From a bacterium (GTDB taxonomy: Bacteria > Verrucomicrobiota > Verrucomicrobiae > Opitutales > Opitutaceae): a stretch of 13,814 nt of DNA. Made by a program: the position numbers and the translations under genes. Below the pieces are notes generated by a model, which worked only from the letters and a program-made list of their open reading frames with translations, did no database searches and was not told the origin of the DNA. Positions 1 through 6,411 of the stretch are shown here, in pieces. Position 1 is the stretch's first letter. Each line of letters opens with the position of its first letter. Location of the stretch: NCBI GenBank assembly GCA_021780625.1, contig JAJXYI010000067.1, forward strand, positions 1 to 13,814, in the 5' to 3' direction.

Positions 1-12
1 CGAAATATACTG

Positions 13-39
13 TAATAGATTCGCTAAGCGGTTCTATTA
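13..39. other. 27-bp interrupted palindrome
   Basis: TAATAGA (13-19) is the exact reverse complement of TCTATTA (33-39). Inside them CGC (22-24) faces GCG (28-30), giving a two-part hairpin. It could be the terminator hairpin of a gene lying left of the window (no T-run follows) or an operator for a dimeric regulator. The function is unknown. Confidence 0.4.
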
Positions 40-176
40 GAAGGAGGAATGCGGCATTATCAGCCTTTGGAATGGTGTGATCTTTAGTCGTTGTATTAGA
101 TGAAAATCGGATTCGATAGCACTCCGGGTTGGGGGGGGTTTGGGGAACCTAATTTGCAGGAAGCGATCGCAGGGCG

Positions 177-227
177 GGCAATTTCGGCATTGAGCGAAAT
201 TCGCCCAAATTTCATGCCCGAATTGCC
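177..227. other. 51-bp nested inverted repeat
   Basis: The arms at 177-190 and 214-227 are 14 nt each and complementary at about 13 of 14 positions. Between them lies a second small palindrome, GCGAA (194-198) facing TTCGC (200-204). Such a structure could form a stable RNA hairpin or a DNA cruciform. It is not followed by a T-run, so it is not a standard intrinsic terminator. The function is unknown. Confidence 0.5.
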
Positions 228-434
228 AGTGATGCTCAGTAGAACTGCCTAGTGGCGAATGCAAGCAAGTGGCAATGGCGCAGCCATTTGCATTATTGTG
301 AATTTCAGGTGAAATCGCGCGGTTTCTTAAGGTACTGATAAATGCCGGCATAGGCCCATTTTGTTTATACTATGTTTTGTAGTATTAACCGCGATTTGGA
401 TTCTGATGCAAATTTAGGTCTGCTTTAGTATGCT

Positions 435-440
435 TATAAT
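435..440 (+). promoter_or_regulatory. Possible -10 element (TATAAT)
   Basis: A perfect sigma-70 consensus -10 hexamer lies in the AT-rich island, about 410 bp upstream of the receptor start. No good -35 hexamer sits 16-18 bp upstream, and chance hexamers are common in AT-rich DNA. A perfect 6-bp inverted repeat (367-372 with 380-385) lies just upstream and could be an operator. The call is speculative. Confidence 0.2.
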
Positions 441-674
441 GATTTAATATTTATTAGATGACATGCTGCACTTTATAGCGGAAAATAATGCACAGAAGAT
501 GCGCAAGAGGTTGATGATAAAGTAAATGATGTTTGCCAAAGATAGGCATCATCCAAAGGAGATTTTTGCTGTATTTGTGGCCTGCTGTATGCTAAATCAT
601 GCTCAACCTTAATTCAGGCGAGCATGGCATTCGTCGTTTCAAATCAGAGACTTCGACTGAGTGGGCAACTCCAG

Positions 675-786
675 CCGGCCTTGAGCCGGACGTTGCGTCC
701 ATGTTGGCGTCACCGTAATCACCGCTGTCAGTCGCTCAGTCTCGATGAGACGTAATGCTATGTATGTTACTGGGTTAAGGGAGTAA
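675..786 (+). promoter_or_regulatory. Possible structured 5' leader of the TonB-dependent receptor gene
   Basis: Four short perfect hairpins occur in sequence order: CCGGC/GCCGG (675-689), GGACG/CGTCC (688-700, sharing two bases with the first so the two compete), GTCTC/GAGAC (739-751) and TTACT/AGTAA (767-786). The last ends 66 nt before the start codon. I do not recognise a known riboswitch, and no cobalamin-box-like sequence was seen. It could be a regulatory leader for a nutrient-uptake gene. This is an inference from hairpin density only. Confidence 0.25.
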
Positions 787-852
787 TATTCGGTCACGGC
801 GAGCCGCCTCGCATTGGCCGGATAATCTGCCAAATCAACACAACCTAGAACT

Positions 853-3753
853 ATGAATCAGCTCCGTTCGCGGAAGAAAGCCGTGAGCAGGGTCGCACTA
901 TCTGCGGCCTTTGTTGTCGGCCTCGCTTCAGTATCCGCCCTCGCTCAGCAGACGCAGACCACCAAGGACTCCAGCCAGAAGGCCTCGTCCGACCAAGCCG
1001 CCATCAGCATGGATAAGTTCGTGGTCACGGGATCCCACCTTCCCATGGCTGCCGACCAGGTCGCAATTCCGGTCACCACGCTCGACACGCAGGACATCCA
1101 GCAGAGCGGTGAGTCGATCAGCACCTTGGACATGCTCCGCAAGATCGCACCCGAAATCACGGGTGTCGGCTCGGAGAACGCCACGATCAACACGGCGACC
1201 ACGTACGGTGGCGCATCCATCAGCATTCACGGAATGCCCGTGCTGGTGCTGATCAATGGCCGTCGCATCGCCACGTCGTCGGCCGAGGCCGTGGGCGGCT
1301 CCCGCTTCGTCGACCTCAACATGATCCCGGCGTCCGCGATCCAGCGCATCGATGTGCTGAAGGACGGCGCGTCCGCGATCTACGGCTCTGACGCCGTCGG
1401 CGGCGTGGTCAACGTGATCACGAAGAGCGATTACAACGGTTGGGAAGCGGGCGCCCACTATGGCTACTCGCCGAGCAAGGGCCGCTATGCCGAACGCAGC
1501 GCCTACCTCACGGGCGGTGTCTCGAACGGCAAGACTTCGATCACGGTCTCGCTCGAATACGCGAAGCACGACCCGATCTACTTCAGCTCGAAACCGTACA
1601 CGAATCCCTACTATGTTTCGGAGTACTACCCGGGCATCATCGACATCTACAACCTCGCGACCGGCGTCGATGAGGATTATCAGCTGAATCCCAAGTACAA
1701 CGCCCCTCCGGGAGGCGCCCAGTACACCATCGACCAGCTGGTTCAGATGGGCTATTACACCGATCTGGGTAGCGACGCCAATCCCGCCGTGGTCAAAAAG
1801 ATCCAGCAGGGGTTCAACTTGGCCGACAAGCAGACGCTTATCCAAAGCCTGAAGCGCTCGAACCTGACGCTGTCGGCATCGCACAAGATCTTCGACGACA
1901 AGCTCGAGATGTTTGGCGATCTCGAATACTCGAATACGCTGACGATGAGCTCGCTGAATGCGCAGCCCATCTATCCGTACGTGTCCACCCCTTACACCGA
2001 CACCTGGTACGTCGGCTCTACGCCTCCTCCTCCGGGAACCCAGTACGTCCCGGTCACGATCCCCGGCAATCCGTTCTCGGCGGCCTGGATCAATCAGGCC
2101 AGCGACAACAACACCGGTTATGGCGTGATGGCGCACAACCGCTTCGTGCAGTATCCGCGCGTATTCAACAACGACTCGACGTTGGTCCGCGTTGCCGGCG
2201 GCTTCAAAGGCCAGATCAACGACAACTACTCGTGGGAAATCGGCGGCACGCTGAGCCGTTACACGATCAATTACACGAACGAGAATCTGATCAACACGGT
2301 CTCGTTCCTGGATGCTCTGGCCCAAGGTCAGCTGAATCCGTTTGCGCTGACCCAGCCGGCGGGAGTCCTCCCAGGCAACATCCTTGGCACGGGCTGGATG
2401 CACGGCATCAGCTCGCTGGGTGAAGGCGACATCCTCTTCCGCGGCACGCCGTTTGAGCTGCCCGCCGGAAAGCTTTCCTTCGCCGTGGGCGCAAGCTACA
2501 CGCGCGAGGTGCTCAATGCCACCGCCGACCTGAACTCGACGACTCAGGGCTGGATGAACTCGCCCTCGATCCTCCCGATCAACAAGCAGCGCAAGGAAAA
2601 CGCGGTCTTCGCCGAAGTTTCCGTGCCGATCGTGAGCAAGGACCAGCACATCCCCGGCATCTACTCGCTGTCGACGGACCTCGCCTGGCGCTTCGAGCAT
2701 TACACCCAAGTTGGCAATTCGACCGTTCCGAAGGTTTCGCTCAAGTACCTGCCCTTCGACAACACGTTCAGCCTGCGCTTCTCGGCCGGCAAGTCGTTCC
2801 TGGCTCCCCAGCTGTACGACCTCTACGGTCCGGTGAACACCGGCTCCTCGCAGTCGATCACTTACATCCCGTACGGTTCGACCACGCCCCAGTCCAACGT
2901 CCAGTTCCAGGCCGGTGGCGGCTCGAATCCTGATCTGAAGCCCTCCACGGCCTCCACTTGGAGCGCCGGCTTCGGTTATACCCCGAAGCAGGTCAAGGGG
3001 CTGAGCATCACGTTCGATTACTTCCAGTCGCACTGGTCGGGCATCTTCGGCTATCCGAATCAGCAGACCATCGTGCAGGATGTCGAAAACAAGGGTGCGG
3101 CCTCGTCGTATGCGAACTTCGTCCATTTCGGTTCGCTCAACGGCACCCCGGTCACGGCTCCCGGACAGATCAGCGCCCACCCGAAGGCGGCTGTCTGGAT
3201 CAATGCCCCGCTGCTCAACCTCGGCGGCCAGCTCGTGAAGGGCTTCGACGCCACGGTCTCGTATGAGCATCACACCGACACGATCGGCCGCTTCACGGTC
3301 GCCTCGACGGTGTCCGCCTACAATTCGTTCCAGCTGCAGGAAATGCCGACCGATCCGTACTACAACTATGTCGGCACCGCCTCTCAGAACGAGTTCACCG
3401 TTCCGCGGTGGCGCACCTACAGCACGCTGACCTGGCTGTACAAGAGCTGGACCTTCGACATGGCCCACACCTACGTCCCGACCGTTCAGGACATTGGTTC
3501 CGGCGGCGCGGGTGCCTCGGCTCCTGTCGGCGTGAGCGCGTACCAGCAGTTCGACTTCGCCGTGAAGTATGACTTCAACGGCTCGAATCTCGGCCACTAC
3601 TTCGACGGCCTCTCGGTGCGTCTCGGCATCAACAATGCCTTCAACAAGATGCCGCCAGTGGCGCTGAATGCCATGCAGGACACCAACTCCGACGTCGGAT
3701 TCTACGGCGCGGTTGGCCGCATGGTGTACGTCGACGCCTCGTACAAGTTCTAA
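853..3753 (+). CDS. TonB-dependent outer-membrane receptor
   Basis: This 966-residue protein is predicted to be a 22-strand outer-membrane barrel that imports a scarce or bulky nutrient using energy transmitted by TonB-ExbBD. A basic start and hydrophobic core (residues 1-31) form a signal peptide, with likely cleavage after ALA (29-31). A TonB-box-like segment DKFVVTGS follows at 54-61. The plug domain covers roughly 70-195 and shows the hallmark stretches LVLINGRRIA and IDVLKDGASAIYGSDAVGG. The rest is barrel, with the late motif NPDLKPS and a terminal phenylalanine (YKF) typical for outer-membrane insertion. The ATG at 853 fits the signal peptide, although no Shine-Dalgarno is visible. No neighbouring gene suggests the ligand, so the substrate (siderophore, vitamin or glycan) cannot be stated. 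A strong terminator follows, so it is probably monocistronic. Confidence 0.95.
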   Translation: MNQLRSRKKAVSRVALSAAFVVGLASVSALAQQTQTTKDSSQKASSDQAAISMDKFVVTGSHLPMAADQVAIPVTTLDTQDIQQSGESISTLDMLRKIAPEITGVGSENATINTATTYGGASISIHGMPVLVLINGRRIATSSAEAVGGSRFVDLNMIPASAIQRIDVLKDGASAIYGSDAVGGVVNVITKSDYNGWEAGAHYGYSPSKGRYAERSAYLTGGVSNGKTSITVSLEYAKHDPIYFSSKPYTNPYYVSEYYPGIIDIYNLATGVDEDYQLNPKYNAPPGGAQYTIDQLVQMGYYTDLGSDANPAVVKKIQQGFNLADKQTLIQSLKRSNLTLSASHKIFDDKLEMFGDLEYSNTLTMSSLNAQPIYPYVSTPYTDTWYVGSTPPPPGTQYVPVTIPGNPFSAAWINQASDNNTGYGVMAHNRFVQYPRVFNNDSTLVRVAGGFKGQINDNYSWEIGGTLSRYTINYTNENLINTVSFLDALAQGQLNPFALTQPAGVLPGNILGTGWMHGISSLGEGDILFRGTPFELPAGKLSFAVGASYTREVLNATADLNSTTQGWMNSPSILPINKQRKENAVFAEVSVPIVSKDQHIPGIYSLSTDLAWRFEHYTQVGNSTVPKVSLKYLPFDNTFSLRFSAGKSFLAPQLYDLYGPVNTGSSQSITYIPYGSTTPQSNVQFQAGGGSNPDLKPSTASTWSAGFGYTPKQVKGLSITFDYFQSHWSGIFGYPNQQTIVQDVENKGAASSYANFVHFGSLNGTPVTAPGQISAHPKAAVWINAPLLNLGGQLVKGFDATVSYEHHTDTIGRFTVASTVSAYNSFQLQEMPTDPYYNYVGTASQNEFTVPRWRTYSTLTWLYKSWTFDMAHTYVPTVQDIGSGGAGASAPVGVSAYQQFDFAVKYDFNGSNLGHYFDGLSVRLGINNAFNKMPPVALNAMQDTNSDVGFYGAVGRMVYVDASYKF

Positions 3754-3778
3754 GGCCAGTCCGTTTTGTTCTCACCAA

Positions 3779-3811
3779 GGCCGGAGCTCCTCGGGGCTCC
3801 GGCCTTTTTTT
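3779..3811 (+). terminator. Intrinsic terminator of the receptor gene
   Basis: A perfect 9-bp GC-rich stem (GGCCGGAGC at 3779-3787 with GCTCCGGCC at 3796-3804) and an 8-nt loop are followed directly by seven T residues (3805-3811). It begins 25 nt after the receptor stop codon. On the opposite strand no T-run follows the stem, so it acts in one direction only. Confidence 0.93.
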
Positions 3812-4079
3812 GGCCGGCTCTTGCGGCTGTGCCCCAGGCCTTCTTCTGGACCACCGAGACGTCCGCCTTCGCCAAGGCTACGGCGGGCGAGCGAAGAACA
3901 CCGAGCCTGAAGGCTGGACGATGACGGACGCGGCGTTCGCCGAGGAAGTGCTGGGGCAGCTTCCATCCCGTGACTGCCCACTCCGAGGTTTTCCGCTCCG
4001 CCGCCATCGTCTTGGCGAGCGTGGATGAGCCACCGTGGCTCCAATGCACTTGTCCTGGCTGGGCGCGTGGCCCGAGCGG
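3812..4079. other. Convergent intergenic region
   Basis: These 268 bp separate the receptor terminator from the end of the oppositely oriented exporter gene. Besides the REP-like palindrome, there is a short near-perfect palindrome at 4027-4041 (GAGCCAC/GTGGCTC around one base). It lies 39 nt beyond the exporter stop and could serve as its transcription end, but no T-run accompanies it. No coding potential was recognised. Confidence 0.4.
3864..3897. repeat. REP-like palindromic element
   Basis: CTTCGC (3867-3872) is complementary to GCGAAG (3891-3896), and a second inner pairing CGCC/GGCG gives a bulged hairpin. It lies in the non-coding gap between two convergent genes, the usual place for REP/BIME elements. 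From memory, closely similar 'cgccaaggctacggcggg' sequences recur in many GC-rich bacterial genomes, but this could not be checked here. No transposase is present. Confidence 0.45.
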
Positions 4080-5483
4080 TCAGGGTTCGGAGGGCATGGG
4101 GGCGAGGCCCTGCTCGGCGGCCTTTTGGGCGGCGATTCGGGAACGAACGCGTTCCGCGTAGGGGAGCCAGCGTTTGTGCTTCCAGCGCCGATACATCATC
4201 ACGCCGCGCAGCCATTCGTCGCAGACCATCGCGGCCCAGAAGCCGGGCAATCCGAAGCCCAGCTTGATGCCGAGGATCCACGAGAGCGGAACCCAGACGC
4301 CCCACATCGAGCACATGCCCATGAGAACCGGGAATCGGGCGTCGCCGGTTGCCCTGAGCGCGTTGATCACGACCAGATTGAAGACACGGCCGGGTTCGAG
4401 GATGAGGCCTATGCGGATGAGCACGACGCCGACCGCGATGATCGAGGGATCGTGTGTGAAGGGGCTGATGAAGTGAGGGGCGAGTATCGCGAGCGCGATC
4501 GAGCCGATGATGGCGCAGGCGAACCCGAGGCGCAGGTTGCGCAGCAGTTCGCGGTAGGCGGCCTCGTAGTCGCCGCCGCCGATCAGGTGGCCGATGATGA
4601 TTTCGGTGCCCAGGCCGATCGCATAGCTGAAGAGGATCACCCAGCGGATGATCTGCATGACGTAGGATTGGGTGGCGAGGTGGTCGCCGCCCATCGACGC
4701 GATCATCGCGGTGACGACCATGAACGCGAGCCACCAGCAGATGTTTTCCCCGGCGGCGGGCAATCCGATGTGAAGGATCGCGCGCAGCTTGGGCATCCCG
4801 ATCTTGAAGAAGTGCCGCAACCGCAATTTCAGGTGCGTGTAGTATTCGAGCAGGAACCACAGCGCGGCGCAGGCGACGATGCGGCTGAACACGCTGGAGA
4901 TCGCCACGCCGACGACACCGAGTTTTGGGAAGCCGAGCCAGCCGAAGAGCAGCAGGCAGTTTCCGATCACGTTGAGCACGTTTTGGCCGACGGCGACGAG
5001 CATCGCGGCGCGGGTGTGGGTGTGTGCGCGCAGGATGGCGGAAATCGAAATGCTCATCGACTCGAGGAAGAGCGAGCCGCCCATGAAGGTGAGGAACGGC
5101 AGGGCGAAGTGGTAGGGTGCCGGTCCGAGATGCATCAGCGAGAGCAGCGGGGCGGCGAGGACGACCACGAGGATGCTGGTGCCCAGCCCGAGCCAGGTGT
5201 TGACCGCGATCGCGGTGGCGGCGATCTCGTCGGCGCCTTTCCGGTCGTGCGCTCCGAGGTGGTGGGTCAGGACCACGCTGCTGCCGATGCCGACAAAGGC
5301 GAAGAGGATGATGGCCAGGACGATGAACTGACTGGCCACGCCGAGACCCGCGACCGCGTCGTCGCCGAGGTGGCTCACCATGAAGGTGTCGACCGTGGCG
5401 ATCAGGACGCGCAGGCCCTCCTCGATGAAGATGGGCCAGGCGAGGGACAGGAGCTTCGGTTTCAGGACAGCGGCGCTGTTCAT
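4080..5483 (-). CDS. MATE-family multidrug/organic-cation efflux transporter
   Basis: The product (467 residues from the chosen start) is an inner-membrane antiporter of the multidrug and toxic compound extrusion family, expelling organic cations or drugs in exchange for Na+ or H+. It is almost entirely hydrophobic, with about 12 membrane segments in two homologous halves. The first half contains the family-typical stretch TVDTFMVSHLGDDAVAGLG near residues 29-47. The second half begins around residue 240. Length matches the family norm of 440-480. The ATG at 5483 is preferred over an in-frame TTG at 5498, because it gives the usual short polar N-terminus before the first helix. No strong Shine-Dalgarno is visible. 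A 54-residue membrane protein gene lies 116 nt upstream on the same strand and may be co-transcribed. The exact substrate and coupling ion cannot be told from sequence. Confidence 0.93.
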   Translation of the reverse strand: MNSAAVLKPKLLSLAWPIFIEEGLRVLIATVDTFMVSHLGDDAVAGLGVASQFIVLAIILFAFVGIGSSVVLTHHLGAHDRKGADEIAATAIAVNTWLGLGTSILVVVLAAPLLSLMHLGPAPYHFALPFLTFMGGSLFLESMSISISAILRAHTHTRAAMLVAVGQNVLNVIGNCLLLFGWLGFPKLGVVGVAISSVFSRIVACAALWFLLEYYTHLKLRLRHFFKIGMPKLRAILHIGLPAAGENICWWLAFMVVTAMIASMGGDHLATQSYVMQIIRWVILFSYAIGLGTEIIIGHLIGGGDYEAAYRELLRNLRLGFACAIIGSIALAILAPHFISPFTHDPSIIAVGVVLIRIGLILEPGRVFNLVVINALRATGDARFPVLMGMCSMWGVWVPLSWILGIKLGFGLPGFWAAMVCDEWLRGVMMYRRWKHKRWLPYAERVRSRIAAQKAAEQGLAPMPSEP

Positions 5484-5593
5484 GGAGAATCCGACCAACT
5501 GAAGGGAAAGGGGCGCGGAGGGAAGGGAATACCGGCGCCGGGCGGGGTTGGCTGGGGAAGCGTCCGGGGCTGCGCGATTTGCGCCAGCGATTT

Positions 5594-5613
5594 AGCGGTT
5601 CAGACGAACCGCT
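5594..5613 (-). terminator. Hairpin overlapping the stop codon of the small membrane gene
   Basis: AGCGGTT (5594-5600) and AACCGCT (5607-5613) are exact reverse complements around a 6-nt loop, and the TGA stop codon (5600-5602) lies in the structure. No T-run follows on the minus strand, so it is either a weak terminator/attenuator before the exporter gene or an mRNA-stabilising 3' hairpin. Confidence 0.35.
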
Positions 5614-5764
5614 GGGCGAACTTCCAGCCCAGGTAGACGCCGACGACGCTGCCCACGCCGCTGAGGATGAAGTTGGTCATGAATCCGAACCCAAGCGCGG
5701 CGCCGATGCCCCAGGCTGCGTAACCGCCAATCGTCGTGCCGATCATGATGCAGAGCTTCGTCAT
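5600..5764 (-). CDS. Small glycine-rich membrane protein (54 aa)
   Basis: This short frame encodes 54 residues beginning MTKLCIMIGTT and ending YLGWKFAQRFV. It has two hydrophobic stretches (about 4-28 and 32-47), 11 glycines, and a GxxxGxxxG glycine-zipper pattern at G38, G42 and G46. Such patterns promote tight helix packing or oligomerisation in membranes. A positively charged tail (KFAQR) would face the cytoplasm. The composition is far from random for this GC-rich DNA and the frame fills the gap between exporter and repeats, supporting a true gene. I recall similar small hypothetical proteins in Verrucomicrobia, unverified. The function is unknown. It lies 116 nt upstream of the exporter on the same strand. 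No clear Shine-Dalgarno precedes the ATG. Confidence 0.75.
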   Translation of the reverse strand: MTKLCIMIGTTIGGYAAWGIGAALGFGFMTNFILSGVGSVVGVYLGWKFAQRFV

Positions 5765-5869
5765 TCGGGCCGGCAGTGTAGCGGAATAAGGCCTACGGGC
5801 CAGCCTGGAAGTGGGGGCGCACCCGGGGGGAGTTGCCCAGAGGGGGATGGAATTTTGGGCATGGCGCGA

Positions 5870-5980
5870 TTGCCGGTCTACGTGGCACCTGTGGTGCTCA
5901 CTACGCCCGGCAGGCTTCTGCGCTGTGGTTCACTTTCATCCGGCTAGCCTCACCATGGCGGAGCCAGGCATAGTCCGTTG
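5870..5980. repeat. Direct repeat, copy 1 (111 bp)
   Basis: This copy matches 6046-6156 over 111 bp with three substitutions by eye (about 97% identity). It contains nested inverted repeats: TGCCGG...CCGGCA enclosing GCACC TGT GGTGC, and a second, weaker hairpin formed by GGCT...AGCC near the 3' half. It could be a dispersed REP/MITE-like element or a structured RNA. Confidence 0.9.
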
Positions 5981-6045
5981 GGAACCTGGGGCAGGCGCGG
6001 ATTGAGGGGGATTGGGGATAAGACGTGGAAATGCGGGCTGAGCGG

Positions 6046-6156
6046 TTGCCGGTCTACGTGGCACCTGTGGTGCCGACTACGCCCGGCAGGCTTCTGCGCA
6101 GTGGTTCACTTTCATCCGGCTAGCCTCACCATGGCGGAGCCAGGCATAGTCCGTTG
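6046..6156. repeat. Direct repeat, copy 2 (111 bp)
   Basis: This is the second copy of the element, ending 18 bp before the encoded CCA of the tRNA. Its outer arms are TGCCGG (6047-6052) and CCGGCA (6083-6088). The inner stem GGCACC (6060-6065) / GGTGCC (6069-6074) is one base pair longer than in copy 1. The preserved pairing suggests the structure matters, though only two copies are visible. Confidence 0.9.
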
Positions 6157-6177
6157 CGAAGCAACGACGAAGCCTGG
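6140..6177 (-). terminator. Hairpin overlapping the tRNA 3' end
   Basis: On the minus strand the encoded CCA plus following GGC (6172-6177) can pair with GCCTGG at 6140-6145. Inside lies a perfect 6-bp hairpin (6152-6157 with 6161-6166, loop GAA). It may define the tRNA trailer or a transcription end, but there is no T-run. Confidence 0.35.
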
Positions 6178-6250
6178 TGCCCCCGCCCAGAATTGAACTG
6201 GGATCACACGTTTAGGAAACGCGTGCTCTATCCATTTGAGCTACGGGGAC
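6175..6250 (-). tRNA. tRNA-Arg (anticodon CCT)
   Basis: This transfer RNA decodes the AGG arginine codon. The cloverleaf can be folded by hand on the minus strand. The acceptor stem is GTCCCCG/CGGGGGC with one T-G wobble. The D-arm has GCTC/GAGC, and the anticodon stem CGCGT/ACGTG encloses the loop TTCCTAA with anticodon CCT. The T-arm is CCCAG/CTGGG around TTCAATT. The 3' CCA is encoded (6175-6177). Directly downstream of its 3' end lie two copies of a repeated element, a position often used by integrating DNA. Confidence 0.96.
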
Positions 6251-6411
6251 GGTGATAGGCTGGGCCTGCATGTCTGGCTAGCGCAACCGGGGGCGCAGTC
6301 CAGCCGAATCGGCCTCGGGAAGGGGTGCGCGGTCGTGCGGTGTTTTTCTGGCTGGGCCAGGGCTCCGGCGGGACTGATGGGGTGCGGGACCGGGGCGGGG
6401 TGCCCGACGCC

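Larger units (their letters stand above)
1..852. other. Long AT-richer non-coding region upstream of the receptor gene
   Basis: No convincing gene is visible in these 852 bases. The stretch 361-600 is strikingly AT-rich (421-480 is only about 28% G+C by count), whereas the flanking genes are GC-rich. The region holds several inverted repeats (13-39, 177-227, 367-385, 527-552, 675-700, 739-751, 767-786), a G-run cluster at 126-145 and a perfect TATAAT at 435-440 without a clear -35 partner. Open frames here (for example 37-351 on the minus strand) have no ribosome binding site and no recognisable protein features. The most likely role is a long regulatory or leader region for the receptor gene that follows, possibly with remnants of inserted DNA. 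No DnaA-box cluster was seen, so a replication origin is not supported. Confidence 0.6.
5765..6174. other. Non-coding region carrying a duplicated element
   Basis: These 410 bp lie between the small membrane gene and the tRNA 3' end. They consist mainly of two direct repeats spaced 176 bp apart, each preceded by a G-rich segment sharing GAGGGGGAT (5840-5848 and 6004-6012). Translated frames across the repeats look like spurious proteins, with no ribosome binding sites or domain features. Confidence 0.6.

Noticed and set aside
37..351. 104-residue minus-strand frame in the left region
   Set aside because: No ribosome binding site, no recognisable features, and it runs through palindromes and the G-run cluster; more likely chance.
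624..833. Short frames on both strands (43 residues plus, 64 residues minus) before the receptor gene
   Set aside because: No ribosome binding sites, odd Arg/Ser-rich composition and overlap with the hairpin-rich leader.
1..852. Possible replication origin because of AT-richness
   Set aside because: No DnaA-box cluster and no dnaA/dnaN neighbourhood was seen.
928..3597. Very long minus-strand open frame opposite the receptor gene
   Set aside because: It is an artefact of GC-rich codon use on the real strand: arginine/valine/aspartate-rich low-complexity translation, no domains, while the plus strand encodes a clear receptor.
4035..5636. 533-residue plus-strand frame opposite the MATE gene
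   Set aside because: The translation is dominated by Glu, Asp, Gly and Ala with no recognisable fold, while the minus strand has clear membrane helices.
5870..6156. CRISPR array
   Set aside because: Only two long (111 bp) repeat copies and a single 65-bp spacer, without cas genes; the size is wrong for CRISPR.
5811..6196. Frames reading through the 111-bp repeats with similar Cys/His/Trp-containing peptides
   Set aside because: The similarity simply reflects the DNA duplication; no start signals, and one runs into the tRNA.
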